Assembly (NCBI GenBank): GCA_016786725.1
Contig: JAEUVU010000003.1
Span: 124,001 to 188,000 of the forward strand
Source of the DNA: Ferruginibacter sp.
GTDB taxonomy: Bacteria; Bacteroidota; Bacteroidia; Chitinophagales; Chitinophagaceae
Direction of reading: 5' to 3'
Length of the DNA: 64,000 nucleotides
The stretch's first letter is position 1. The number at the start of each line of letters is the position of its first letter. Below are positions 27,201-35,847 of the stretch, one piece after another. The notes beneath the pieces were generated by a model. The model was not told the origin of the DNA, made no database searches, and saw nothing but the letters and a program-made list of their open reading frames with translations. A program made the translations under genes and the position numbers.

Positions 27201-28316
27201 ATGAAGTTTATTGTTTCCTCATCTGCCCTGCTTAAGCAACTGCAACAGATCAGCGGTGTAATTAATGCCAACACGGTTTTACCCATACTGGAAGATTTTT
27301 TATTTGAAATTGAAAAGAACAAACTGACCGTGGTTGCCACCGACTTGGAAACTGTAATGAAAGTTCACCTGGATATTGAGGCAAAAGACAGTGGCAAAGT
27401 TTGCATTCCTGCAAAAATTTTGCTGGATTCGTTAAAGAATATTGCCGAGCAACCCCTTACATTCAATATTGATAAGAATTATGCGGTAGAAATTACCAGC
27501 GATAACGGTAAGTACAAGGTAATGGGCGAAACACCTGATAACTTTCCTAAAGAGCCTGCTGCCGATGATGCCAATGCATTTACAATGACATCTTCAGCAT
27601 TGGTTACGGCCATCAACAAGGCTTTGTTTGCAGTAAGCAACGATGATCTTCGCCCAGCTATGACCGGCGTATTTTTTGAGCTGGATAAAAAGTCCATCAC
27701 ATTTGTAGCAACAGATGCTCACCGCCTTGTTCGCTATACACGTACCGATGTAAGCTGCCCCAAAAAAGATTCATTCATCGTTCCTAAAAAGCCGTTGAAC
27801 TTATTAAAAAGCGCTTTGCCCGATAATGATGATGAGCTGAACATTTCTTATAACAGCAATCACTTGTTTGTAAAACACGGCGGTACCGAACTGGTTTGCC
27901 GTTTGATTGATGCCCGTTTCCCTGATTATAAAGTGGTGATACCGGTTGATAATCCTTACAAGATGTCGGTTAACAAAAGTGATTTTCAAAATGCTTTGCG
28001 CCGTGTGAGTGTTTTCAGTAATAAAAGCACCAACCAGGTAGCTTTAAGCATCAGCGGCAGCGAATTACAACTGGCTGCACAGGATGTTGATTTTAGTTTT
28101 GAAGGTAACGAGCGCATGGCCTGCCAGTATGATGGCGAAGACCTGCAGATTGCTTTCAATGCAAGGTTTTTAATAGAAATGCTTGGCGGCGCTGATACCG
28201 GTGAAATTAATATGGAATTAAGTACGCCAACAAAGGCTGGTATTATTAAACCTACAGAGCAGGGCGAAGGAGAAGAGCTACTGATGCTGGTGATGCCGTT
28301 GATGCTGAATAATTAA
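27201..28316 (+). CDS. dnaN: DNA polymerase III sliding clamp (beta subunit)
   Basis: This 371-residue protein matches the beta clamp, the ring that tethers DNA polymerase III to DNA. It has the family start MKFIVSSSALLKQLQQISGV, the ATDLE motif (FEIEKNKLTVVATDLETVM), RPAMTGVFFEL and FVATDAHRLVRY in the second domain, FPDYKVVIP in the third, and an end close to the usual VMPLMLNN, here the common Bacteroidota form of the C-terminal VMPMRL. Length is normal. It is not next to dnaA or recF here; the upstream gene is divergent. Confidence 0.97.
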   Translation: MKFIVSSSALLKQLQQISGVINANTVLPILEDFLFEIEKNKLTVVATDLETVMKVHLDIEAKDSGKVCIPAKILLDSLKNIAEQPLTFNIDKNYAVEITSDNGKYKVMGETPDNFPKEPAADDANAFTMTSSALVTAINKALFAVSNDDLRPAMTGVFFELDKKSITFVATDAHRLVRYTRTDVSCPKKDSFIVPKKPLNLLKSALPDNDDELNISYNSNHLFVKHGGTELVCRLIDARFPDYKVVIPVDNPYKMSVNKSDFQNALRRVSVFSNKSTNQVALSISGSELQLAAQDVDFSFEGNERMACQYDGEDLQIAFNARFLIEMLGGADTGEINMELSTPTKAGIIKPTEQGEGEELLMLVMPLMLNN

Positions 28317-28343
28317 GACACTTCCAGATCCCAAGTAATTTAG

Positions 28344-28371
28344 CCGCTTTCTTTTTGAAGGCGGTTTTTTT
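28344..28371 (+). terminator. Terminator of dnaN
   Basis: The stem ccgctttc/gaaggcgg (one G-T pair) with a TTTTT loop is followed by a run of seven T, 28 bases after the dnaN stop. Confidence 0.88.
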
Positions 28372-28396
28372 ATTCCCTTAATTTAACTTTTCTGCG

Positions 28397-28414
28397 TTTC
28401 TGTGCCTCTGTGGC
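28397..28414. repeat. Half copy of the gccacagag repeat
   Basis: tttctgtgcctctgtggc matches one arm of the palindrome at 9079-9145 with a single substitution; no opposite arm follows. Confidence 0.6.
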
Positions 28415-28436
28415 AATTTTATCGGTAATTTCAAAA

Positions 28437-28844
28437 ATGGAATTTAAGCTGATCGCTACTTACGATAATTATATGCTGGCCAACATGACGATGGGCCTGC
28501 TTACCGAAAACGGTATTAAGTGCCAACTGAAGGATGAGCATATTGTTACTGTTGACCCTTTACTCAATCCCGCTGTTGGTGGTATTAAGCTCCTGGTTGA
28601 AGAAAATGATTTTGAAGCTGCTGTTGCTTTAATGAAAGAAGCCGAGAATGATTACTTAAAAGATATTACATGCCCCCGGTGCAAAAGCAATTCGTTGGTA
28701 GTAGAAGAAAAAACAAACAACCCCACAGATTTCTGGGGAAAATTAAAGAACCAGGTATTGTTCGGCCAGCCGTCAACCTACAGCAAGGGTTATCGCTGCA
28801 CTAACTGCAAAAAATATTTTGAAGAACTTCCTCCTTCATTTTAA
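28437..28844 (+). CDS. DUF2007-type protein with C-terminal zinc ribbon
   Basis: The first 75 residues (MEFKLIATYDNYMLANMTMG through KLLVEENDFEAAVALMKEAE) match the DUF2007 putative signal-transducing domain. A zinc ribbon follows: CPRCKS ... CTNCKKYF, four cysteines spaced to bind one zinc. I start it at the ATG at 28437, 135 residues; a GTG 27 bases upstream lies inside a palindromic repeat half and adds MAILSVISK, which is not family sequence. It is followed 13 bases later by an SH3-domain exoprotein on the same strand. Function unknown. Confidence 0.82.
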   Translation: MEFKLIATYDNYMLANMTMGLLTENGIKCQLKDEHIVTVDPLLNPAVGGIKLLVEENDFEAAVALMKEAENDYLKDITCPRCKSNSLVVEEKTNNPTDFWGKLKNQVLFGQPSTYSKGYRCTNCKKYFEELPPSF

Positions 28845-28857
28845 ATAAAAAAAACAA

Positions 28858-29616
28858 ATGAAAAAAAACATTTTACTGCTTGCTGCATTGTTCTTTTGCA
28901 GCAATGCTTTTTCGCAGTACACTTATTATGCTGCTGCAAAAGCAGGGTTAAGCATGAGAGAACAGCCTAATGCAAATGCAAAGGTTTTAGAAAAGATAGC
29001 CTACGGCGAAAAGCTGCTTACGGTGGCAGATAATGATCCGCAGGCAGCAATTGCTACAGAAGGATTTGCCGGATACTGGTGGAAAGTGAAGTATAATAAT
29101 AAGACGGGCTATGTGGTAAACAGTTATGTGTTGCCATTGGCCCCGCCAAAGGCAGGCATAAAAACATTGCCCGATTATTTTGCACAGGTAAGTGTAAAAA
29201 ACGGAAGCCCTTTAATCATAAAAAAATCAGACGCCGCATTAAATGAAATGGGCGAAGCAACACTCACCAAACAATTATATAAGAACGGCATGGAGTGGCA
29301 TAAAGCGCAGGGATATGAGTTTGGCTCCGACCTTTATATGCTTCCCGATTTTACTATTGAGCAATGTTTTTTACTGGTGCGGCTTATTGGCCAATATTCC
29401 GGTCTTATCAGTGATAAAGATGCCTTCCCTTCAAAAAACACTACCGTTAAAAACGATGGCGGAGAAAAGATAACAGAGATTGAACGGGAAAAATATGATA
29501 GTAAACCCGGCCCGGTTAAAAAGATAAAGATCACATCAACACAGGGGGCGCTTACCGAGTTTGAAATATTCATGCTGGATACACAGGCTGTGATCTTCTG
29601 GAGTTCTGGCGTATAG
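28858..29616 (+). CDS. Secreted SH3-domain protein
   Basis: This 252-residue protein has a signal peptide (ending NAFSQ) and a bacterial SH3 domain (about 25-95; AAAKAGLSMREQPNANAKVL, WWKVKYNNKTGYVVNSYVLP). SH3b domains often bind peptidoglycan or cell-wall ligands. The rest (about 100-250) is unrecognised, ends TEFEIFMLDTQAVIFWSSGV and has no enzymatic motif. It sits directly after the DUF2007-like gene and before a large nested palindrome. Confidence 0.78.
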   Translation: MKKNILLLAALFFCSNAFSQYTYYAAAKAGLSMREQPNANAKVLEKIAYGEKLLTVADNDPQAAIATEGFAGYWWKVKYNNKTGYVVNSYVLPLAPPKAGIKTLPDYFAQVSVKNGSPLIIKKSDAALNEMGEATLTKQLYKNGMEWHKAQGYEFGSDLYMLPDFTIEQCFLLVRLIGQYSGLISDKDAFPSKNTTVKNDGGEKITEIEREKYDSKPGPVKKIKITSTQGALTEFEIFMLDTQAVIFWSSGV

Positions 29617-29621
29617 TTTTC

Positions 29622-29711
29622 TACCACAAAGAAACACGAAGAAAATTCAGCACAAAGGACACGAAGGCCCTTTGTGTTCTTTGTGAAAAAACTTTGTGTT
29701 TCTTTGTGGTA
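29622..29711. repeat. Nested palindromic repeat
   Basis: The outer arms taccacaaagaaacacgaag (29622-29641) and its near-complement (29692-29711) match at 19 of 20 positions; an inner pair (cacaaaggacacgaaggc with ccctttgtgttctttgtg) pairs again. It fills the space between the SH3 protein and kdsB. Confidence 0.85.
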
Positions 29712-29724
29712 CTAATAACAACAG

Positions 29725-30444
29725 ATGAAGAAAATTGCCATGATACCGGCACGCTATGCCGCCTCCCGTTTTCCTGCCAAACTGATGCAGATGCTGGGCG
29801 ATAAAACCGTTATCCGTCACACTTATGATAATACCATTGCCACCAATTTATTTGATGAAGTAATGGTAGCTACCGACAGCGATATCATCTTTAATGAAAT
29901 TACAGTCAACGGCGGCAAAGCTGTAATGAGCATTAAAGAACATGAAAGCGGCAGCGACCGTATTGCCGAAGCTATTGCCGATATGGATGTTGATATTGTG
30001 GTGAATGTGCAGGGCGATGAGCCTTTTGTACAAAAAGAGCCGCTTGAAAAACTGTTGGCTGTTTTTACAGATGAAAAAGTGCAGGTTGCATCACTCATGC
30101 AAATCCTTCACGAAGAAAAATTCATTGCTGACCCTAACTATGTAAAAGTAGCTGTTGATAAAAATATGAACGCACTCATGTTCAGCCGCAGCCCCCTGCC
30201 TTATCATCGAGATAAAAATATTACGCCTGTTTATTACGAACATATCGGTGTGTATGCATTCCGTAAACAGGCTTTACTCAATTTCACCAATTGGCAAATG
30301 ACTCCGCTTGAAGCTGCAGAAAAAATTGAATGCCTGCGTTATTTAGAAAACGGCATCTCCCTGAAGATGATCGTTACTGAATATATGGGCGTAGAGATTG
30401 ATACTCCGGAGGATTTAGTGAGAGCAGCTTCGCTGCTTAAATAA
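29725..30444 (+). CDS. kdsB: 3-deoxy-manno-octulosonate cytidylyltransferase
   Basis: KdsB activates Kdo, an inner-core sugar of lipopolysaccharide, as CMP-Kdo. The 239-residue protein begins with the nucleotide-binding signature [17 protein letters not shown] and has NVQGDEPFV and [13 protein letters not shown], all typical of the family, and normal length. The start ATG lies 13 bases after a palindromic repeat. The next gene, transcribed in the same direction, is a KdnB-like dehydrogenase, which hints that the substrate may be an amino derivative of Kdo. Confidence 0.95.
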   Translation: MKKIAMIPARYAASRFPAKLMQMLGDKTVIRHTYDNTIATNLFDEVMVATDSDIIFNEITVNGGKAVMSIKEHESGSDRIAEAIADMDVDIVVNVQGDEPFVQKEPLEKLLAVFTDEKVQVASLMQILHEEKFIADPNYVKVAVDKNMNALMFSRSPLPYHRDKNITPVYYEHIGVYAFRKQALLNFTNWQMTPLEAAEKIECLRYLENGISLKMIVTEYMGVEIDTPEDLVRAASLLK

Positions 30445-30448
30445 ATTT

Positions 30449-30570
30449 GCCACAGAAACACTGAGGCACGGAAAAACTACAGACTCTTTTCTGTGCTTCC
30501 GGGCCTCTGTGGCGATAGCCTTTTTGCCGAAGGCAAAATAATTCGTGTAATTTCGTGTAATTCGTGGCTT
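30449..30570. repeat. Composite palindromic repeat, inverted copy, with attcgtgtaa tandem
   Basis: The palindrome gccacaga...cctctgtggc (30449-30513) is followed by the hairpin ttttgccgaaggcaaaa (30522-30538), the reverse order of the element at 9055-9145. A tandem of attcgtgtaa-like units (30541-30570) follows, just before the dehydrogenase start. Confidence 0.78.
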
Positions 30571-30582
30571 AAAAATAAATCT

Positions 30583-31656
30583 ATGGCATTCAGAAATTTT
30601 AAAATGGTTGGCTATGTAATTTATGGCCGCGGTAGTTTTAACCAGTTAGACGAGATCATTGCTCCGCACCGCAAAGCAAATGCACCGATGGTTTTTTTGG
30701 TTGATCATTTTTTTGAGGGAAAAGAACTCGCCAACCGTGTGCCTGTTCGTGGCAACGATAAAATAATATTTGTGGATGTTACCTACGAACCAAAAACAAC
30801 CTATGTTGATAGTCTTGCCAATCAACTTAAAGAAGAATTTGGAACGGTGAGTGGCATCATTGGTATTGGTGGCGGCAGCGCTATGGATTTGGCAAAAGCC
30901 GTTTCTTTAATGATGAACAACCCCGGAAGCAGTGCCGATTACCAGGGTTGGGACCTGGTTAAAAATCCCGGTGTTTACAAAGTTGGCATTCCAACATTAA
31001 GTGGCACCGGTGCCGAAGTCAGCCGCACTACCGTATTAACCGGGCCCACAAAAAAGCTGGGCATGAATTCCGACTTCACTCCTTTCGACCAGATAGTTTT
31101 AGACCCAGAATTAACCGCCGATGCACCGGCCAACCAGCGCTTTTACACCGGCATGGATTGTTATATACATTGCATCGAAAGCCTGAATGGTACTTATCTC
31201 AATGAGTTCAGCAAAAGCTATGGCGAAAAGGCTTTGCAGCTTTGCCGGGATGTGTATGTTACAAAGGATGGCTGGGATGCCGACAGCGATGATAAACTGA
31301 TGATGGCATCTTACGCCGGCGGTATGAGCATTGCCTACAGCCAGGTGGGTGTGGCACATGCCGTAAGTTACGGCCTCAGTTATTTACTGGGTACCAAGCA
31401 TGGTATTGGTAATTGCATCGTGTTCGATCACCTGGAAGAGTTTTACCCCGAAGGCGTAAAAGAATTTAAATACATGGTGGAGAAGAACAACATTGATATA
31501 CCCAAAAACATATGCGCCGCGTTAAGCGATGAAGATTTTAATAAGATGATCAATGTATCGCTTGGCATGAAACCGCTTTGGGAAAATGCATTGGGTAAAG
31601 ACTGGGAAAAACAGATGGACGGGGAAAGGTTGAGAAAGCTTTATGAGAAGTTGTAA
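30583..31656 (+). CDS. Iron-containing dehydrogenase, KdnB-like (Kdo 8-oxidase)
   Basis: From the ATG at 30583 this is a 357-residue group III metal-dependent alcohol dehydrogenase. Visible features are the dinucleotide loop GIGGGSAMDLAKAVSLM, PTLSGTGAEVSRTTVL and the metal ligands in GMDCYIHCIES, QVGVAHAVSYGL and GTKHGIGNC. The sequence pattern (MVGYVIYGRGSFNQLDEI at the start, CIVFDHLEEFYPEGV near the end) matches my recollection of KdnB, which oxidises C8 of Kdo during 8-amino-Kdo synthesis in Shewanella. The adjacent kdsB supports a sugar-nucleotide role. A longer reading from 30493 would run through repeats and is rejected. No KdnA-type transaminase is seen nearby, so the specific name is provisional. 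Confidence 0.78.
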   Translation: MAFRNFKMVGYVIYGRGSFNQLDEIIAPHRKANAPMVFLVDHFFEGKELANRVPVRGNDKIIFVDVTYEPKTTYVDSLANQLKEEFGTVSGIIGIGGGSAMDLAKAVSLMMNNPGSSADYQGWDLVKNPGVYKVGIPTLSGTGAEVSRTTVLTGPTKKLGMNSDFTPFDQIVLDPELTADAPANQRFYTGMDCYIHCIESLNGTYLNEFSKSYGEKALQLCRDVYVTKDGWDADSDDKLMMASYAGGMSIAYSQVGVAHAVSYGLSYLLGTKHGIGNCIVFDHLEEFYPEGVKEFKYMVEKNNIDIPKNICAALSDEDFNKMINVSLGMKPLWENALGKDWEKQMDGERLRKLYEKL

Positions 31657-31678
31657 TTAATTTTATTAAATCTCTCTT

Positions 31679-33115
31679 ATGGTAAAAAAAGCAATCCATA
31701 CACTGTTGCTTATTCTTTCGTTCTTCTCTTTGTTTTCTCAAACCAAAGAATCAAAGCTGGCCGGAACTATGCAAACCTACCACAATTACAACATGTTTGA
31801 TGGCGCTGTGCTGGTTGCAGAAAATGGAAAAGTTGTTTATAAAGGCGCTTTCGGCCAGGCAAACAGGGAGTGGAACATCCCCAACAAAACAGACACCAGG
31901 TTTATGATCGGTTCTGTTTCCAAACCTTTAACGGCAACACTCATGCTGATACAGGTACAAAAGGGGTTAATCAGTTTAAATAAAACCATTGCAGATTATT
32001 TGCCGGAGTTTAAAGGCAAACCCGCAGCAAACATAACCATCAAACAACTGCTCAGCCATACATCCGGCATGCCCAATTATGATATCATCAAAGATTTTTT
32101 TCCTAAGATCAGCCGGGTAAGTTTTACAAGAGAAGAGTACATAAAAATATATATGGACTCTGCTTTGTCCTTCAAACCCGGCGAAAAGTATTTCTACAGT
32201 AGCTGGGGGTATTTTACCCTCGGCTATATTATGGAAAGGGTTACAGGCAAGTCCTATTCTCAATTGATGAAGGAAGATATTTTTGATAAGGCAGGCATGG
32301 GCAATTCTGGTTCTTATCATCACCTGCAGATTGTACCAAACCGTGCCACCGGTTATGATTATAGCTTTGGTGGTTTTACCAGCGCCGATTTCAGGGACCA
32401 GTCAAACACCATGGGTACGGGCGATCTCTATTCAACCGTAGAAGACCTTTTTAAATTTCATCTCGCCCTGATGGATCATAGCCTATTAAACAAAGAGCTT
32501 ACCGATGAAATGCTTACCGAAGGTATAAGGCCGGCCCGGTATGGTTATGGCTGGTTCAATCAAAACTTTAAATACACCAATACCGACAGTGTTGCCGCAA
32601 ACTTTCACCTGGGTATGACGGAGGGGTTTATTTCCTTTTTCATCCGCATCCCTTCTACAAACAGCATGGCCGTTATTTTGTGCAACAGTTCGCCTACCGA
32701 CTTTTTCGGCATTACAAAGAACCTTATCAAAACCCTGTACAATAAACCGGTGGTGATAAAAGAACCGGGACACAAAAAAATGGAGACCTATATTTCTCAA
32801 TTGGGTGTTGTAAAAGCGGTGGAAGAGTATAAAAAGATGAAAGCCGATACGGCACATTATTATTTTGACTGGATATCTATGAATTTTATTGCCGAACAGT
32901 TGCTTAATTTAAAAAGATACCAGGAAGCCCTGGTAATTGCCGAAAACAATACCGCAGAATTTCCGGATAAAGATTTTGTGATGTTTACCACCGCCAATAT
33001 TTACCTGGCGCTCAATCGTAAGGAAGAGGCTGTGAGGTATTATAAAAAAACACTGGAAATATCTCCCGGCTACCAGGAAGCAAAAAACCGGCTTAAGGAA
33101 CTGGAAGGAAAGTAA
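31679..33115 (+). CDS. Secreted class C beta-lactamase-fold hydrolase with TPR
   Basis: This 478-residue protein has a signal peptide (about 1-21, ending SLFSQ), then a serine beta-lactamase/DD-peptidase domain: SVSK (Ser79, Lys82), the second motif YSS at 173-175, where YxN is usual (Asn replaced by Ser), and HLGMTEGF in place of the KTG box, common in esterase-like members. The C-terminal 70 residues form one or two TPR units (NIYLALNRKEEAVRYYKKTL). Such proteins are often peptidases or esterases rather than true beta-lactamases. Likely periplasmic. Confidence 0.85.
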   Translation: MVKKAIHTLLLILSFFSLFSQTKESKLAGTMQTYHNYNMFDGAVLVAENGKVVYKGAFGQANREWNIPNKTDTRFMIGSVSKPLTATLMLIQVQKGLISLNKTIADYLPEFKGKPAANITIKQLLSHTSGMPNYDIIKDFFPKISRVSFTREEYIKIYMDSALSFKPGEKYFYSSWGYFTLGYIMERVTGKSYSQLMKEDIFDKAGMGNSGSYHHLQIVPNRATGYDYSFGGFTSADFRDQSNTMGTGDLYSTVEDLFKFHLALMDHSLLNKELTDEMLTEGIRPARYGYGWFNQNFKYTNTDSVAANFHLGMTEGFISFFIRIPSTNSMAVILCNSSPTDFFGITKNLIKTLYNKPVVIKEPGHKKMETYISQLGVVKAVEEYKKMKADTAHYYFDWISMNFIAEQLLNLKRYQEALVIAENNTAEFPDKDFVMFTTANIYLALNRKEEAVRYYKKTLEISPGYQEAKNRLKELEGK

Positions 33116-33145
33116 AAGTGTAATTTTATTTATAAACAGTTTATC

Positions 33146-33595
33146 ATGAAAAATCTTTTCAACAAAGACACATACGAAGAAATCACCAACCGCATCAGCA
33201 AGCTTACGCCGCAAAGCGAACGCAAATGGGGCAAAATGACCGTGAGCCAGATGCTGGCCCATTGCAAAGCTGCATTTACGGTGCCGCTCAGCGATAAAAA
33301 AATGCCACGCAGTTTTATGGGCCTCTTAATTGGCTGGATGATTAAACATAAACTGCACAATGATGACCCCTGGAAAAAGAACCTGCCCACAGCCCCCAAC
33401 TTCATCATTAAAGATGACCGTGATTTTGAAAAAGAAAAGCAGGAATTAACCGCTTTAATAGACCAGTTTTATAATAAAGGCCCGGAAAAAGTTGGCCTGT
33501 TTCCGCATCCTATGTTTGGTTCGTTTACAAAAGAGCAATGGGGAAAGAGTATGTACAAGCACCTTGATCATCATTTGGTGCAGTTTGGCGCTTAA
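33146..33595 (+). CDS. DUF1569 protein (DinB-like fold)
   Basis: This 149-residue protein has WGKMTVSQMLAHCKAAFTVP near residue 30-50 and HPMFGSFTKEQWGKSMYKHL followed by DHHLVQFG at the end. This is the DUF1569 pattern, with His residues placed as in the metal-binding DinB/YfiT four-helix fold. Enzymatic role unknown; thiol-dependent transferases share the fold. It lies 30 bases after the beta-lactamase-like gene and converges with the aminotransferase operon, with four bases between the stops. Confidence 0.82.
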   Translation: MKNLFNKDTYEEITNRISKLTPQSERKWGKMTVSQMLAHCKAAFTVPLSDKKMPRSFMGLLIGWMIKHKLHNDDPWKKNLPTAPNFIIKDDRDFEKEKQELTALIDQFYNKGPEKVGLFPHPMFGSFTKEQWGKSMYKHLDHHLVQFGA

Positions 33596-33599
33596 CTGG

Positions 33600-34748
33600 C
33601 TAAACTCTTATCAGCCTGTTAACGGCTTCTTCTAAAGTGTTTTCGTTTTTTGAAAAACAAAAACGCAGCACTTTATTATCCTCCCCGTTTTTATAAAAAG
33701 CAGAAACAGGTATAGTGGCAACGCCATATTCTTTAGTAAGACGGATAGCAAAATCCTTTTCGCCTTCATCCGTTATATCGCTGTAACTGTATAATTGAAA
33801 ATAGCTGCCGTAAGATGGCAGGGCTTTGAACCTGGTTTGCTGCATCAGGTTTTTTAAATGATCTCTTTTGTGCTGCAGAAAGCTTCCAAGTTGTAAATAA
33901 TTCTCTTCGTGCCGTAAAAATTCTGATAGCGCAAATTGAACCGGGCTGTTGCAGGTAAAGCAATTGAACTGGTGTACTTTTCTGAACTCTTTCATCAATG
34001 CGGGGGGTGCAACGCAATAACCAAGTTTCCAGCCGGTGCAGTTGTAAACTTTGCCAAAAGAAAAACAAACAAAACTTCTTTCATACAGATCGGGGTAACG
34101 CAACATGCTTTCGTGTTTCTTTCCATCAAAGATCAGGTGCTCATATACTTCATCGCTCAAAATAAAAATGACGGTATCTTTTACAATGCTTTGCAATTGT
34201 GCAATATCATCTGCACCCAATACGGCACCGGTTGGGTTATGCGGCGTGTTGAGCATGATGAGTTTTGTTTTGGCGGTGATCTTTTGTTTCACCAAGTCCC
34301 AGTCAATTTTATAATCAGGATAAACCAGCGGAATTAAAACAGGCACCGCTCCGTTAATTTCAATATTAGGGATATAACTATCGTAAGCCGGCTCAAAAAC
34401 AATCACTTCATCTCCCGGTTGCAGAATGGTAGTAAGCGCTGTATAAATGGCATAAGTTCCACCGGGCGTAATGGTGATCTCGGTATCGCCGTCAACCTTG
34501 TTTGCATACAGGGAGTTTATTTTTCCGGCAAGTTCTTCTCTCAGGACAGGCAGGCCGTTCATATGTACGTATTGGTTGTATCCGGTTTGCATGGCTTTGT
34601 TCACCAGCGCTATCAGTTCTGCACTCATCGGGTAATCCGGAAATCCCTGCCCCAGGTTGATGGCATTGTGTTCATTGGCAAGCACACTCATTACAGTAAA
34701 AATGGTGGTGCCAACATCAGGAAGTTTACTTTGGATAGATGGTATCAA
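33600..34748 (-). CDS. Methionine aminotransferase-like PLP enzyme
   Basis: This 382-residue class I/II aminotransferase has INLGQGFPDYPMSAELIALV, ITPGGTYAIYTAL, NTPHNPTGAV, ILSDEVYEHLIFDGKKHESM and the PLP lysine in CFSFGKVYNCTGWKLGY. The family, typified by E. coli YbdL, transaminates methionine, histidine and aromatic acids. It is the third gene of a tight minus-strand operon (kdsD, manC-like, this one; gaps of 7 and 9 bases). Whether it has any part in LPS sugar synthesis is unclear; co-transcription is the only link. Confidence 0.88.
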   Translation of the reverse strand: MIPSIQSKLPDVGTTIFTVMSVLANEHNAINLGQGFPDYPMSAELIALVNKAMQTGYNQYVHMNGLPVLREELAGKINSLYANKVDGDTEITITPGGTYAIYTALTTILQPGDEVIVFEPAYDSYIPNIEINGAVPVLIPLVYPDYKIDWDLVKQKITAKTKLIMLNTPHNPTGAVLGADDIAQLQSIVKDTVIFILSDEVYEHLIFDGKKHESMLRYPDLYERSFVCFSFGKVYNCTGWKLGYCVAPPALMKEFRKVHQFNCFTCNSPVQFALSEFLRHEENYLQLGSFLQHKRDHLKNLMQQTRFKALPSYGSYFQLYSYSDITDEGEKDFAIRLTKEYGVATIPVSAFYKNGEDNKVLRFCFSKNENTLEEAVNRLIRV

Positions 34749-34757
34749 GAGAGAAAT

Positions 34758-35840
34758 TTATAAATACTTATCGCCCTTATTCCTTTTTATTTCAGCCACA
34801 TATTCTTTAATGTCCTGTTCCTTTTCTTTTTTGCAAATGAGCAGAACGTCTTTGGTATCTACTACAACAAAATCATCAAGGCCTTGTAATACCACCAGTT
34901 TTTTATCTTCGGCATGTACAATATTATTGGTAGCGTCAATCACCATTACATGTTTGCCAACAACAGCATTGCCCAGATAATCCTTGTCCAGGTTTTCGTA
35001 AGTGCTGGCCCAGGTGCCCAAATCGCTCCAGCCAAATGAAGATGGGATGATGTACACATTATCTGCCTTTTCCATTATACCATAGTCAATAGATATATTG
35101 ATGCACTGCGGATAAATCCGTTCAATAGCATCTTTTTCTTTTTTTGTGTTGAAGTGATTTTTTTCCGCTTCAAAAACCTCTGCCAGCTCAGGAATGTGTT
35201 TTTCAAATGCCCTGATGATATTTTTAACCTGCCACACAAAAATGCCGGCATTCCATAAAAAATCGCCGCTGGCCAAAAATGTTTTAGCCAGTTGCAGGTC
35301 GGGCTTTTCGGTAAATGTTTTTACCTGGTACACATTATCACTTACGGCATGTTGCTCGTATTGTATATAGCCATACCCTGTGTTCGGGTGTGTAGGTTTT
35401 ATGCCAAGCGTTATCAACCCTTTTATATGTGCTGTAAATTGCAACGCATCTTTACAAACTTTTTTAAATGCTTCTTCATCTGTTATTACATGATCGGCCG
35501 GCGCACAAATTAAATTGGCATTTGCATTTAGCTGCTGCAGTTTGTAGGATATATAAGCAACACAGGGCGCTGTGTTTTTTCTTGAAGGTTCGCAAAGAAT
35601 ATTTTCTAAAGGAAGCCCCGGCAATTGTTTGGCAACAGTATCCTTATACTGCTCAAAAGTGATGATATAGATATTTTCGGCAGGTACAAATTTTACAAAC
35701 CGGTCAAAAGTGGCCTGTATTAAAGTCCTGCCGGTATTTAAAATATCAAGGAATTGTTTGGGATGATCTGCCCGGCTTACAGGCCAGAACCTGCTTCCAA
35801 TACCACCCGCCATAATGGCTACGTAATTGTTTTTACTCAT
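34758..35840 (-). CDS. Mannose-1-phosphate guanylyltransferase
   Basis: This 360-residue protein has the nucleotidyltransferase start IMAGGIGSRFWPVSRADHPKQ, ICAPADHVI, GYGYIQY, FTEKPDLQLAKTFLASGDFL and WNAGIFVWQV, all diagnostic for GDP-mannose pyrophosphorylases of the ManC/short type. It makes GDP-mannose for polysaccharide or glycan synthesis. No C-terminal phosphomannose isomerase domain is present, in keeping with Bacteroidota single-domain forms. It lies between kdsD and the aminotransferase in one operon. Confidence 0.92.
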   Translation of the reverse strand: MSKNNYVAIMAGGIGSRFWPVSRADHPKQFLDILNTGRTLIQATFDRFVKFVPAENIYIITFEQYKDTVAKQLPGLPLENILCEPSRKNTAPCVAYISYKLQQLNANANLICAPADHVITDEEAFKKVCKDALQFTAHIKGLITLGIKPTHPNTGYGYIQYEQHAVSDNVYQVKTFTEKPDLQLAKTFLASGDFLWNAGIFVWQVKNIIRAFEKHIPELAEVFEAEKNHFNTKKEKDAIERIYPQCINISIDYGIMEKADNVYIIPSSFGWSDLGTWASTYENLDKDYLGNAVVGKHVMVIDATNNIVHAEDKKLVVLQGLDDFVVVDTKDVLLICKKEKEQDIKEYVAEIKRNKGDKYL

Positions 35841-35847
35841 GTTGCAA

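Noticed and set aside
28410..28436. Nine-residue N-terminal extension of the DUF2007-type protein
   Set aside because: It starts with a GTG inside a half repeat; the ATG at 28437 begins the recognisable family sequence.
30493..30582. Extension of the KdnB-like dehydrogenase
   Set aside because: It runs through a palindrome and a tandem repeat; the family sequence begins at 30583.
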